A stretch of DNA of 64,000 nucleotides from Luteibacter rhizovicinus (GTDB lineage: Bacteria > Pseudomonadota > Gammaproteobacteria > Xanthomonadales > Rhodanobacteraceae): the NCBI RefSeq assembly GCF_004342265.1, contig NZ_SMCS01000002.1, forward strand, positions 186,001 to 250,000. Reading direction: 5' to 3'. Under the pieces are notes generated by a model. That model was not told the DNA's origin. It did no database searches and saw only the letters and a list, made by a program, of their open reading frames with translations. Made by a program: the position numbers and the translations under genes. Of this stretch, positions 1 through 9,466 are shown piece after piece; position 1 is the stretch's first letter, and each line of letters starts with the position of its first letter.

Positions 1-1
1 G

Positions 2-385
2 TGGGAGCGCGGCCCCATGATCCTGTCTCTGAGCGATGTGGCGCTGGACCTCGAAGCGCCATGGGACGGTTACAACGTGATCGTGCACGAAATGGCGCAC
101 AAGCTCGACATGCGATCCGGCCCGGCCAACGGCGTTCCGCTGCTGCCGCCCACGATCAAGCGTCGCGAGTGGATCGACAGCATGCAGCGGGGATTCGACC
201 GGCTGTCGCGCGAGGTCGCTCGCGGACGCCGTACGCAGATCGATCCGTATGCCGCCGAAGCACCCGAGGAATATTTCGCCGTGACGAGCGAACTGCACTT
301 CTCGCAACCGACCCTGTTGGCACAGGAGCAACCGGACGTCGCCCGGCTTCTTGCCGCGTACTACGGACCGTCGCCCACCACCTGA
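2..385 (+). CDS. mtfA: MtfA-type M90 zinc peptidase (C-terminal part)
   Basis: The reading frame is open from the first bases of the window, so only the C-terminal 127 residues are present and the true start lies upstream. The fragment opens with WERGP, as in MtfA proteins, followed by the zinc-binding HEMAHKLD (HExxH) helix and the conserved AEAPEEYFAVTSE segment that carries the third ligand. MtfA binds the glucose repressor Mlc in E. coli and is an aminopeptidase-like enzyme; a cytosolic location is expected. The stop at 383-385 directly abuts the stop of the convergent sensor kinase gene. Family identity is clear; the physiological role here is inferred from the family. Confidence 0.9.
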   Translation, partial: WERGPMILSLSDVALDLEAPWDGYNVIVHEMAHKLDMRSGPANGVPLLPPTIKRREWIDSMQRGFDRLSREVARGRRTQIDPYAAEAPEEYFAVTSELHFSQPTLLAQEQPDVARLLAAYYGPSPTT

Positions 386-1774
386 TCAACCCGGCGGAAT
401 GCGTACCGTGAAACGCGCGCCGCCCAGTTCTTCCGAACGGTCGACCTGCATCTCGCCCTGATACGCCTTGACGATGTCCTGCACGATCGACAGGCCGATA
501 CCGTGGCCCTGCACGCGCTCGTCGCCACGCACGCCTCGTTGCAGCACGCGGCCGATCTTGTCGTCGGCAATACCGGGACCGTCGTCCTCGACAATCAGCA
601 GAAGGCCCCGACGACCCGCGCCGGTGCCCAGCGAACGCGCCGTCAGCAGCACGCGATGCTGCGCCCACTTGAAAGCGTTCTCGACAAGATTGCCCATCAG
701 CTCGAGCAGATCGCCCTGCTCGCCCGGGAATGCCGCACCGTTGTCGATTTCGAACTCGCACAGGACGTTCTTCGCGGCGTAGACCTTTTCCAGGCTCTGC
801 ACGAGATCTTCCGCGTGGCCGGCGATTTCCACGGCCGAGGCGAAAGTCTGCCTGCCGGACGTCGCCGCGCGCGACAACTGGTAGGCCACGAGTTCGTCCA
901 TACGGCGCACCTGGTCCACCAGATCGCCACGCAACTGCGCGCCATCGGGCGCGGATTCCAGCTGCGAACGAATCACCGCCAGCGGTGTTTTCAGACTGTG
1001 GGCAAGATCCGCCAATGTGTCGCGATAGCGCGTGCGTTGCTCGCGCTCGCTGTCGATGAATGCGTTGAGGCGACGCGTCAGCACCGTCAGCTCGACCGGA
1101 TACGGTCCGTCCAGATGATCCCGGCTGCCGCGCTCGATATGCGCCAGATCGCTCGAAACGCGACGCAACGGAAGCAGGCTCCAGCGCAGCAGGAACAACT
1201 GCAGCAGCATCAGCATCATGCCCAGCATCGCCAGCCACAGGAATTGCGTACGCCGGTAAGTGGCGACCTGACGTTCGAACTGATCCTCGGTCTGCGCCAC
1301 CGCGAACGTCAACGGGACCGAACGCTTTTCGGTACTGTCCAGCGACACGCCGTAACTGAAAACGTATAGCCGTCCGCTACGCGTTTCCACGGGTTCGAAA
1401 GTGGTTTCGCCGGGCGACAACATGCGCACGAAATCGAAGTCGCGACCGAGCGCGGACGACGATTCCCAACGGAAGTTGTCGTTGCCCACGATGATCGCGT
1501 AAAGGCCCGAGCCCGGTCGCGAAAAATCGGGATTGGGCTGGCTGTCCGGCGTGGTGACCTTGCCGGCGCGCGTAATGTCCGTGCCGGTGATGTAAGCGAT
1601 GGCGTAGTTGTGCAGCCGGTCGTGCATGGCGCTCAGCTCGCTGGCGTAATTCGCCTTGTTCTGGGCGAGCCCCGTCAGACCGAGAAAGGCCGCCAGCGCG
1701 AAACCCGTGGCAAGCGCCGCACGCGCCGCAAGGGACAGGGGCCGGGGCTGCTTATGTAGGAAAGCCATATCCAT
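386..1774 (-). CDS. phoQ: PhoQ-type sensor histidine kinase
   Basis: A 462-residue inner-membrane histidine kinase. A first membrane segment (about residues 14-36), a periplasmic sensor of roughly 140 residues and a second membrane segment (about 178-203) are followed by a HAMP-like linker. The phospho-acceptor box is LAHSLKTP with His259, and the ATPase domain shows the N-box (NLVENAFKWA) and the VEDDGPGI G-box. It lies 80 nt downstream of the response regulator in a PepSY-phoP-phoQ order that is common in Xanthomonadales, where PhoQ senses divalent cations or membrane stress. The start could also be the ATG six bases downstream. The exact stimulus cannot be read from the sequence. Confidence 0.85.
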   Translation of the reverse strand: MDMAFLHKQPRPLSLAARAALATGFALAAFLGLTGLAQNKANYASELSAMHDRLHNYAIAYITGTDITRAGKVTTPDSQPNPDFSRPGSGLYAIIVGNDNFRWESSSALGRDFDFVRMLSPGETTFEPVETRSGRLYVFSYGVSLDSTEKRSVPLTFAVAQTEDQFERQVATYRRTQFLWLAMLGMMLMLLQLFLLRWSLLPLRRVSSDLAHIERGSRDHLDGPYPVELTVLTRRLNAFIDSEREQRTRYRDTLADLAHSLKTPLAVIRSQLESAPDGAQLRGDLVDQVRRMDELVAYQLSRAATSGRQTFASAVEIAGHAEDLVQSLEKVYAAKNVLCEFEIDNGAAFPGEQGDLLELMGNLVENAFKWAQHRVLLTARSLGTGAGRRGLLLIVEDDGPGIADDKIGRVLQRGVRGDERVQGHGIGLSIVQDIVKAYQGEMQVDRSEELGGARFTVRIPPG

Positions 1775-1854
1775 GTGCGGCTAGCTTGCATCGCCTGATG
1801 TTGGCGCACGTGTCGACGGCGGCAAGCCGCCGCCGGCACGCGCCGGTAAACGGA

Positions 1855-2547
1855 TCAATCCTCGTCCGCTTCGTTGCGCGGAATGGCGAAGCGGTAACCG
1901 CGGCCGCGCACTGTCTCGATGGGCTTGAGAGCACCTTCCGGGTCGAGCTTGCGACGCAGGCGGCCGATGAAAACCTCCAGCACATTCGAGTCGCGGTCGA
2001 AATCCTGCTGATAGATGTGTTCGGTGAGGTCAGCCTTGGAGACCAGCTCGCCCGCATGCAGCATCAGGTATTCCAGCACCTTGTACTCGTAGCTGGTCAG
2101 GTCGACCTGCCGGCCTTCGACGGTGACCGTCTGCGCCGTGGTGTCGAGCTTGATCGGACCGCACGCCAGCACCGGCTTGGACCAGCCGCTGGCACGACGG
2201 ACCAGCGCGTTGATGCGCGCCAGCAGTTCTTCGACGTGAAAGGGCTTGACCAGATAGTCGTCGGCGCCGTACTTCAGGCCTTCGACCTTGTCCTGCCAGC
2301 TACCGCGCGCCGTAAGAATAAGAATGGGATAGCGCTGGCCTCGCTCGCGCAGGGCCTTGACCAGGTCCATGCCCGACAGCTTGGGCAGTCCCAGGTCGAT
2401 GATCGCCAGATCGAACGGCACTTCGCCGCCCAGGTACAGGCCTTCCTCGCCATCTTGCGCGGCATCGACCGCGAAGCCGTCGCGCTTCAGGCGTGCGGCG
2501 AGAGTCTCGCGCAGCGGTGCTTCGTCCTCTACCAACAGGATGCGCAT
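1855..2547 (-). CDS. phoP: PhoP-type OmpR-family response regulator
   Basis: A 230-residue two-domain regulator. The receiver domain has the acidic pocket VEDE near the N terminus, the phospho-acceptor Asp51 in IIDLGLP, the LTARG threonine and the LVKPF lysine. The C-terminal winged helix ends with the typical VRGRGYRF wing. It should be phosphorylated by the adjacent kinase and act as a DNA-binding activator. The start at 2547 (MRILLVEDE) is preferred over the in-frame TTG one codon earlier, because its ATG shares one base with the TGA stop of the PepSY gene (TGATG), implying translational coupling. Confidence 0.9.
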   Translation of the reverse strand: MRILLVEDEAPLRETLAARLKRDGFAVDAAQDGEEGLYLGGEVPFDLAIIDLGLPKLSGMDLVKALRERGQRYPILILTARGSWQDKVEGLKYGADDYLVKPFHVEELLARINALVRRASGWSKPVLACGPIKLDTTAQTVTVEGRQVDLTSYEYKVLEYLMLHAGELVSKADLTEHIYQQDFDRDSNVLEVFIGRLRRKLDPEGALKPIETVRGRGYRFAIPRNEADED

Positions 2548-2834
2548 CAATGTTTCTCCTTATTGTCCCGGTCGGTCGCTTCCGGAATCTTGGCCGTTTC
2601 GGTACGGACGGGCACCACGCGAACGTGCCCGTCTAGGGTAAGCACTTTCACACGGTATTCGGTGATGCGGCCGCGCTCGACGAGCCGCGTATCCGCAGAC
2701 AGCACCTTTCCCCCCGTGTCTTTCTGAACTTTGCTCACCGCCTGCTCCAGCGTCAACGCCTGGTCGGACGCGGCGCAGACGGAGGCGCCGCAAAGCAGCG
2801 CGGCGAAAAATAGCGGACGAAACGTGATTTTCAT
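2547..2834 (-). CDS. PepSY-domain secreted protein
   Basis: A 95-residue protein. It begins with a cleavable-looking signal peptide (MKITFRPLFFAALLCGASVCAAS) and continues with a single PepSY domain (ALTLEQAVSKVQKDTGGKVLSAD, then RVKVLTLDGHVRVVPV). Small periplasmic PepSY proteins commonly sit in front of PhoPQ-type systems and are thought to modulate the sensor. A longer reading frame exists upstream, but the ATG at 2834 is the one followed by a signal peptide. The stop overlaps the regulator start by one base. Confidence 0.75.
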   Translation of the reverse strand: MKITFRPLFFAALLCGASVCAASDQALTLEQAVSKVQKDTGGKVLSADTRLVERGRITEYRVKVLTLDGHVRVVPVRTETAKIPEATDRDNKEKH

Positions 2835-2911
2835 GTTTGGCGCTGGCACGGCGGCCGTAAGGCTAATCGGCCGATCATGCCGGGCTGAATTGAATTGCTC
2901 CTGAATACGGC

Positions 2912-3892
<981 letters not shown>

Positions 3893-3987
3893 GGCGCCAT
3901 TGTAGCGGGCCGCACGAACGTAGGAGCGCGCCTACAAGCCTGTGGAGAACGCCGCTCGGGCCAGGAGCGATGCCCGAACTAACGAGA

Positions 3988-4017
3988 GTTATCGGGCAAC
4001 GACAAACATCTCTGACC
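3988..4017. repeat. 30-nt intergenic repeat, copy 1
   Basis: This stretch just beyond the 3' end of the DUF418 gene matches 9111-9140 in 24 of 30 positions, beginning with GTTATCGGGC. Both copies lie directly downstream of minus-strand genes. Read on the minus strand, both end in a short frame spelling F-V/I-V-A-R followed by a stop, so they may be remnants of one gene tail or a shared non-coding element. Confidence 0.4.
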
Positions 4018-4032
4018 CGGCGACCTCGAACG

Positions 4033-5313
4033 TCACATCGACGCGGCGACAATCCGCATCGGTGGCCGGCGCAGATAAGTCAGATAGCGCCACAGCCATT
4101 CCATCGGACCGTAGCGGTAGCGACTCAGCCACCAGCGACTGAGCAGCAGTTGCAGCGCGTAGAACAACAGCACATAGACCACCTGCCATGCACGCGAAAA
4201 ATGCACCGCGAGACCGAGCCCATAGCCGTAGAACAACCAGGTACTGACCAGCGATTGCAGAAGGTAATTGGTAAGTGCCATGCGTCCAGCCGGCGCCAGC
4301 CATGCCAGCACACGCGCACCGCCGGGATGTTGCAGCCATAGCATCAGGGCACTGAGATAGCCAAGGCACAAGAGCATGCTGGAGATTTGAAGCAGCATCA
4401 AACTGACCTGACTGAGTGGCGTCTCGAGGCCGGGAATGAAAGAAGTGCTGCACCACGACGCAAGGAGCGCGAGCAGAATACCTGGCAGCAATGTCCAGCG
4501 CAGCATGCGCCGGAAGAACGGCAGGTGCGCCTGCGGTTTGACCATTCGCCCGGAACGAATCAGCCAGACGCCGAACAGAAAGACACCGAGGATCATCGGA
4601 CCCTCCAAAAAGACGTACCACCAGTGATCGACCAGATCCCGGGTACGTTGGCGCGACATCGCGGTATAGCTGCCGTGGAGCAGTAGCGGTTCCGCGACGG
4701 CAACCTTGTTCACCCACTTCTCATGTGCCTTTTCACGCTCTTCTACCTTCTGCGCATACGCTGCTGGGGTACTGTGCAGGGCGTGGTACGTCCTCGCCAT
4801 GCCTATCGAATAGGTCAGCACGGGCACCAGGTACAGCAGCAACGCCAGTCGCCATAGCCAGTTCATTCGCAAGTGACGGAAGCCCAGCAGCAGAACGAAG
4901 GCCACCAGCGCATACATGACCAGAATGTCGCCAGCCCAGATCAGGCAAGCGTGGATCAGGCCGAATCCCAGCAAGGCTACGCTGCGCCGAAGATAGGGCC
5001 GCACAAAGTCGCGCCCGGCCCGTTCGGCGCGCGTCATCATCACGGCAAAGCCCATGCCGAACAGCAGACTGAACAGTGTCCAGAATTTGCCTTGCACGAA
5101 GGTGAAGATGAACCAGGCGGCGGCGTAGTCCAGTCCATGCAGGGTGGCTGGCAAGATGTCCCTGATGGCTACCAGCGGGCGCACCATGAAATCCACATTC
5201 ATCAGGAAAATGCCGAGCAGGGCGAATCCCCGAAGCACGTCCAGCGCCTGGATGCGTTCGTCGAGTGGAAGCGGCATCAACGCATGGCTGTCGGTATTAC
5301 TGGTCGCTTGCAT
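4033..5313 (-). CDS. DUF418 (YeiB-like) multi-pass membrane protein
   Basis: A 426-residue inner-membrane protein of the DUF418 family. It opens with the family signature ERIQALDVLRGFALLGIFLMN, followed by many hydrophobic helices. The C-terminal DUF418 part includes GRMALTNYLLQS and a terminal GPMEWLWR motif. Relatives are often annotated as possible transporters or acyltransferase-like proteins, but no function is established. The start at 5313 is chosen because a GGGGG Shine-Dalgarno sequence sits a few bases upstream and the following residues fit the family N terminus; longer in-frame starts exist. Confidence 0.82.
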   Translation of the reverse strand: MQATSNTDSHALMPLPLDERIQALDVLRGFALLGIFLMNVDFMVRPLVAIRDILPATLHGLDYAAAWFIFTFVQGKFWTLFSLLFGMGFAVMMTRAERAGRDFVRPYLRRSVALLGFGLIHACLIWAGDILVMYALVAFVLLLGFRHLRMNWLWRLALLLYLVPVLTYSIGMARTYHALHSTPAAYAQKVEEREKAHEKWVNKVAVAEPLLLHGSYTAMSRQRTRDLVDHWWYVFLEGPMILGVFLFGVWLIRSGRMVKPQAHLPFFRRMLRWTLLPGILLALLASWCSTSFIPGLETPLSQVSLMLLQISSMLLCLGYLSALMLWLQHPGGARVLAWLAPAGRMALTNYLLQSLVSTWLFYGYGLGLAVHFSRAWQVVYVLLFYALQLLLSRWWLSRYRYGPMEWLWRYLTYLRRPPMRIVAASM

Positions 5314-5515
5314 ATGCCCCCGCACCATGACTCGACAGCGCACAGTCTGTGGCAGGACCGTGCGCACGGCTAGTATGTCGAATGGCCCATTTATGACACC
5401 CACCTTATGCGATGCGTTCAACACATCGCACGAGGTTCGCCATGAGTCGAAAGCGGACCGTCCTGCTATCCGTTTAACTCGACGATCCGCCCCCGGGTTT
5501 CATGTTTTTTGCAAT

Positions 5516-5902
5516 TCACTGCCCCAAAGGGGGCTCCCAAAGTTCGACCTTGTTGCCCTCTGGGTCCATGACCCAACCGAACTTCCCGTACCCGGAATCG
5601 TCCGTCTTTTCCAGGACGTTACATCCTTCGTCCCGAAGTGCCTGAAGTAAAGCGGTCAGGTCTTCAACGCGATAGTTGACCATGAAGGTCGACTGGCTCG
5701 GCGCGAATTGGTCGCCATCTGCCGCGCCGATGGACCACACGGTCGTTCCGTTTGTCGGATGGCCCGATGCGTCCGCCCACGTGAACGCCGTGCCTCCCCA
5801 TGCCTGGACGTCGATTCCCAGGTGCTGCTTGTACCAAGCGCGCAGTGCGACAGGATCCTTCGCGTTGAAGAAGATTCCTCCGATACCTGTGACTCTCTTC
5901 AT
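5516..5902 (-). CDS. VOC-family (glyoxalase/bleomycin-resistance fold) protein
   Basis: A 128-residue single-gene VOC protein with two beta-alpha-beta-beta-beta modules. The first module runs VTGIGGIFFNAKDPVALRAWYKQHLGI. The second includes VNYRVEDLTALLQALRDEG and ends in WVMDPEGNKVELWEPP, with the usual metal-ligand Glu in VELWEPP. The family contains dioxygenases, isomerases and resistance proteins, so the substrate cannot be given. It is cytosolic with no signal peptide. The gene is flanked by roughly 190-200 bp on both sides and appears monocistronic. Confidence 0.85.
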   Translation of the reverse strand: MKRVTGIGGIFFNAKDPVALRAWYKQHLGIDVQAWGGTAFTWADASGHPTNGTTVWSIGAADGDQFAPSQSTFMVNYRVEDLTALLQALRDEGCNVLEKTDDSGYGKFGWVMDPEGNKVELWEPPLGQ

Positions 5903-6092
5903 TTGAGCCTCCGAAGTGCGGCAAAGTTGGAGCGTACCGCATATCTGTGGCGCTCTTCTTTAAACCAAATTTTCGGGGGATACATCAAACGGGACTGAAA
6001 TGCAGCAGTCAGGTCAACCTAATCCGTACAACTAAGAATGGATTGTTTACCAGACACTAGTTCGCAAACGGTCTTAACTCAGGGGCTCTCAA

Positions 6093-6920
6093 ATGCTCGA
6101 TCTCTGCAAACGGATATTTCTTGCACGGCGGATACGGTGCTCTGGGGCCATCCTGCTACTGGCGCCCATCTTGTCCTTCGCCCAGACATCACCTGCGCCG
6201 GTGGACGTGATGATCGTGGGTGTTTTTCACATGTCCAATCCTGGGCACGACATCCACAACATGAAGGTCGACGACGTACTTGCACCGAAACGTCAATCCG
6301 AGATCTCTGCCGTGGCAGACGCACTTGCTCGCTTCAAGCCAAACAAGATTGCGGTGGAGTGGTCTAAAGATGTCGTCGACGAGCGCTACCCAAAGTACCT
6401 CGCGGGAACCCTTCCGCCTTCCCGTAACGAAGTGGTCCAGCTGGGATTTCGACTGGCGAAGGTCGCCGGATCGAAAGGTGTATACGGCATCGATGCCGAC
6501 GGTGATTTTCCGTATGAGCCGCTCAAGACTTATGCCGATGCCCACGGCTTTGGCAGTCTCCTCAAGGCACAGGACGACGCGATTGATCGACAGGTTGCCG
6601 AAGAGGAGCGCGTGCTCGCCACGAAGGGGATATCCGCCGAGTTACGCCTTCTCAACGATCCGGTTCGACTGAAGGGAGGCAATGCTTTTTATCGAACCGC
6701 TCTTCGTATGGGTGCAAACGACGCTCAACCTGGCGTAGACCTCCTGTCTGCCTGGTATCGCCGCAATTTCCTGATCTGCGCGAACCTTCTCCAGCTTTCC
6801 CAGCCAGGCGATCGGATCGTGGTCTTCTATGGAGCCGGTCATGCCTTCTTGTTGCGGCAGTGCGTAAGTGAAACACCGGGACTCCGGCTTGTCGAGGCGA
6901 ACGACTATCTTCAGCCGTAG
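6093..6920 (+). CDS. DUF5694 secreted protein
   Basis: A 275-residue protein with an N-terminal signal or anchor segment (GAILLLAPILSFAQT). It has the pattern of DUF5694 proteins, which resemble the TraB/ChaN-like hydrolase fold: VDVMIVGVFHMSNPG near the start, KIAVEW in the middle and a C-terminal GAGHAFLLRQCV. The conserved H and E residues in these motifs are consistent with a metal-dependent hydrolase, but no reaction is known. It is the only plus-strand gene in the first 51 kb besides mtfA. A possible hairpin (6952-6979) follows its stop but lacks a clear U tract. Confidence 0.75.
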   Translation: MLDLCKRIFLARRIRCSGAILLLAPILSFAQTSPAPVDVMIVGVFHMSNPGHDIHNMKVDDVLAPKRQSEISAVADALARFKPNKIAVEWSKDVVDERYPKYLAGTLPPSRNEVVQLGFRLAKVAGSKGVYGIDADGDFPYEPLKTYADAHGFGSLLKAQDDAIDRQVAEEERVLATKGISAELRLLNDPVRLKGGNAFYRTALRMGANDAQPGVDLLSAWYRRNFLICANLLQLSQPGDRIVVFYGAGHAFLLRQCVSETPGLRLVEANDYLQP

Positions 6921-7056
6921 TGACCCGGACCCGACGCGCATAGTCGGTGCCGCGCTCCCGACCTGATCAGCGGGAGTGCGATGCTACGAGCGTTTAGCAT
7001 GACTCAGGAAAAGCGATTTACCCCATTCCCGCGACCAACAGAACAAACGTCGTTGC

Positions 7057-7431
7057 TCAGATGATCTTGGCAGGAATCGTTGCATCCTCGTCCAGGGAAT
7101 ACACCGCGCACAAACGATGATAGCCATCCGCGACGATGAGTTTGCTGTTCTCGCTGTCACGTACCAACAATACCGGAGACATTCCCTCGCCCTTGACGAT
7201 CTTCTCGCGATCGCTTTCGACATGGGAGTTACTGATGCCAAGCCGGGATAAGTTCGATGCGCGCAGCAGGTCTTTGGCTGCGAATTCGCATATGCGCACG
7301 CGCCGCAGTTTCTTCACAAGTCTGGTGACCGTGGCTGCATCGAATAGCAGGCTGAGATAGGACCCGGCCGCCACGTAGTCGTGTTTTTCGGGTTTGTCGA
7401 GCCATTTGATGGAGAGAGGCTTCTTGCTCAT
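7057..7431 (-). CDS. small ParB/sulfiredoxin-like protein
   Basis: A 124-residue protein not assigned to a named family here. The C-terminal half (PVLLVRDSENSKLIVADGYHRLCAVY) has the DGYHR loop typical of ParB/sulfiredoxin-fold domains, where the stretch binds nucleotide. The N-terminal half (SIKWLDKPEKHDYVAAGSYL) is a helical extension. A GGAAGA Shine-Dalgarno sequence precedes the ATG. It lies 48 nt downstream of the DUF1801 gene on the same strand, so the two are probably co-transcribed. The function is unknown. Confidence 0.6.
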   Translation of the reverse strand: MSKKPLSIKWLDKPEKHDYVAAGSYLSLLFDAATVTRLVKKLRRVRICEFAAKDLLRASNLSRLGISNSHVESDREKIVKGEGMSPVLLVRDSENSKLIVADGYHRLCAVYSLDEDATIPAKII

Positions 7432-7479
7432 GCGTCTTCCTCGGCGGGTTGGACACTGCAGGCGTTTTTTTGCGGCAGC

Positions 7480-7896
7480 CTATTTCGCTCGCTTTGTTGC
7501 TGCCTTTCCGCCAGACGTATTGAGGGCGATCGCCGCACGGATGAGCGCCTTGAACGCGTCCGCGTCCACAGTATTCCCCTCTTCGATGTCGATCGCTCGC
7601 CTCGTGTTCCCGTCGAGGCTCGAGTTGAAGAGCTTGGCCGGATCTTTCAACGACGCACCCTTGGCAAAGGTCAACTTCACTTTCGCTTTGTAAGACTCGC
7701 CGGTGCAGATGATCCCATCGTGCTCCCATACGGGCGTGCCCATCCACTTCCACTCTTCGACGACCTCCGGGCCTGCCTCATGGATGAGCTTACGCATCCT
7801 AGCCAGGGTCTCCCCACGCCAGTCCCCAAGGTCGGCGATTCTTTTGTCGATCAGCTTGGATGCCGACTCGCCTTCGGTCGAACCCGACTTTTTCAT
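7480..7896 (-). CDS. DUF1801 (YdhG/YjbR-like) protein
   Basis: A 138-residue cytosolic protein with the DUF1801 pattern: IDKRIADLGDWRGETLARMRKLIHEAGPEVVEEWKWMGTPVW, then VKLTFAKGASLKDPAKLFN and a lysine-rich C-terminal tail. The fold resembles iron chaperone/frataxin-like YdhG proteins, but no biochemical role is settled. The start at 7896 is chosen for the strong GGAGGAG Shine-Dalgarno sequence six bases upstream; the upstream in-frame extension lacks protein-like character. It is probably transcribed with the DGYHR protein downstream. Confidence 0.78.
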   Translation of the reverse strand: MKKSGSTEGESASKLIDKRIADLGDWRGETLARMRKLIHEAGPEVVEEWKWMGTPVWEHDGIICTGESYKAKVKLTFAKGASLKDPAKLFNSSLDGNTRRAIDIEEGNTVDADAFKALIRAAIALNTSGGKAATKRAK

Positions 7897-8112
7897 GCGC
7901 TTCTCCTCCGCGAATAGGCTCCGGTAGCCATGGCCCCTGCATCGGCTCAATCCTAACGAAATCGGAAGCGGCACGCGTGGTGCGACCGGCCGGCAATCGA
8001 CGAGACGGTGAAGTACATGACCGGGACTTTAGGTGGATGGCAGCGACCCGGGCCAGCGTTACCATCCGGCGACATAACGACAACGTAGAAGGAATTCCAC
8101 CGCCAAAAGCCC

Positions 8113-8865
8113 TCAGGAGTCGCCGAGCTGCGCCAGTTCCGACTTGGCCGCCTTCAGCCATGGCTGCTCTTTGCGCCGGTAGTAACCGGGCATCAGCTCC
8201 GCGCGGCGGATCTGGCTCCGCAGCACATCGCGGGCTTCGCCTTGGCGCTGGCTTCTGGCGAGTAGACGGCCATAACGGAACCGCCCTTCCTCGCCCGGAT
8301 AACTGTCGGCCAACACGCGGTACTCGCTCAGCGCCTCTTCGGTATGACCCAGTTCTTCCAGGCAACGGGCATAGAGCAGATGCCCTTCGCTGGATTTGTA
8401 GCTGGGGTTTGCCTTGATCAGCGCTTCCAGGGTCTGGCGCGCCGCGCTGTAATTTCCGCCGCCGGCCTGCGCCTGAGCGAGACCGAGCATGAAATCCGCC
8501 TCGGTCGTGTACATACCGGTGAGGAGGCTCTGGTAGAGCTCTTGCGCGTTGGCGTAATCGCCGAGTTGCATGCTTTCCTCGGCGAGGTGGCGACGATTGT
8601 CCACCGTATCGGCGAGCTCAAGCCGGCGTTTCAGCTCCCGGCGCCGCCGCTCCGGATCGATGATCTTCAGGGTCTTGCTCGCCGCGTTGCGTCCGCGAGG
8701 GTCATGACGCAGATCGGGGACAACCGCCACCAGCACGTATACCAGCACGGCCAGATACGAACCGATCACGATCAGCCATATCCAGTAAAGCGGGCGACCG
8801 CTTCGCACCACATGGATGGCGCATGCCACCTGAAGGCCAATGGACAGCAGAAAAACGATGGGCAT
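8113..8865 (-). CDS. membrane-anchored TPR protein
   Basis: A 250-residue protein with two hydrophobic segments at the N terminus (MPIVFLLSIGLQVACAIHVV and a second ending LVYVLVAVVPDL). A cytoplasmic region with several TPR helices follows (LAEESMQLGDYANAQELYQS, ADFMLGLAQAQAGGGNYSAA, LLYARCLEELGHTEEALSEY). Such proteins usually scaffold protein complexes. The start at 8865 has GGAAGGGAAGAGG immediately upstream; an in-frame ATG eight codons earlier would lie upstream of this ribosome site. It sits beyond the T6SS end, separated by REP sequences, so it is unlikely to belong to that operon. Confidence 0.72.
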   Translation of the reverse strand: MPIVFLLSIGLQVACAIHVVRSGRPLYWIWLIVIGSYLAVLVYVLVAVVPDLRHDPRGRNAASKTLKIIDPERRRRELKRRLELADTVDNRRHLAEESMQLGDYANAQELYQSLLTGMYTTEADFMLGLAQAQAGGGNYSAARQTLEALIKANPSYKSSEGHLLYARCLEELGHTEEALSEYRVLADSYPGEEGRFRYGRLLARSQRQGEARDVLRSQIRRAELMPGYYRRKEQPWLKAAKSELAQLGDS

Positions 8866-8960
8866 GCCTCTTCCCTTCCACGTAGCCATGCGTAAATCGC
8901 GGATGCTACATCACCGCTGGCGTCCTGAGGAACAGACGCCCCAACGCGCTCACGCCCCTT

Positions 8961-9061
8961 GCAGGAGCGCGTTTGAACGCGATTCGTGAGTATGGGAGGG
9001 CCAAGCGCGGCCGTCGGCACCTCGCTTCGCAGGGGATCGCGCTCAAGCGCGCTCCTATAGG
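8961..9061. repeat. inverted pair of REP-like elements
   Basis: Two copies of the unit GGAGCGCGyTTGArCGCGAT lie head to head, one at about 8963-8984 on the plus strand and one at 9035-9058 on the minus strand, separated by about 50 bp. This is the arrangement of bacterial REP/BIME elements. A related GTAGGAGCGCGCC sequence occurs near 3920. The pair lies between the last T6SS gene and the TPR gene and may act in transcript 3'-end stability or termination. Confidence 0.6.
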
Positions 9062-9110
9062 TCTGCGACGAATTCCATTCGCGTCAGGAACTAGGGCGGA
9101 ACCGAGGACA

Positions 9111-9140
9111 GTTATCGGGCGACGATAAATGTCTCGAACC
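9111..9140. repeat. 30-nt intergenic repeat, copy 2
   Basis: This is the partner of 3988-4017, with 24 of 30 identical positions beginning GTTATCGGGC. It lies between the REP-like pair and the stop of the last T6SS-linked gene. Confidence 0.4.
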
Positions 9141-9163
9141 CTGTGGGCGCACCCACCATTCCT

Positions 9164-9466
9164 TTACCGGGCCGAATTGCTCAGCACTATATAAGCGACA
9201 CCACACGTCAAAGCCGCGGACACCGCGAGTAAGCAGCGCACCCGGACAACGGTCGATTTTTCCCCGGCCGGATCCGGTTCTATCCTGGCCGCGCCGAAGT
9301 AGAGCTTCATTAAAAGCGTTCTGTCCGAGTTGGAAAACACACTGCCTTCCACCCTCGCGCCACCGATGGTCTTGCCAGCTTCGGCGAGCCGGACCAGGAG
9401 ACGGTAACCTTCGATCAGGTACCAGACGTTGACCATGCCGAGAAAAATAATGGCAACGCCAATCAT
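9164..9466 (-). CDS. small two-helix membrane protein, last gene of the T6SS operon
   Basis: A 100-residue protein of unknown family. It has one hydrophobic helix at the N terminus (MIGVAIIFLGMVNVWYLIEG) and a second near the C terminus (LLAVSAALTCGVAYIVLS), with a polar loop of about 55 residues between them. Its ATG overlaps the TssA stop by four bases (ATGA, 9463-9466), so it is translationally coupled to tssA and is the last gene before a gap containing REP elements. There is no lipobox, so it is not an obvious TssJ substitute. The function is unknown. Confidence 0.6.
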   Translation of the reverse strand: MIGVAIIFLGMVNVWYLIEGYRLLVRLAEAGKTIGGARVEGSVFSNSDRTLLMKLYFGAARIEPDPAGEKSTVVRVRCLLAVSAALTCGVAYIVLSNSAR

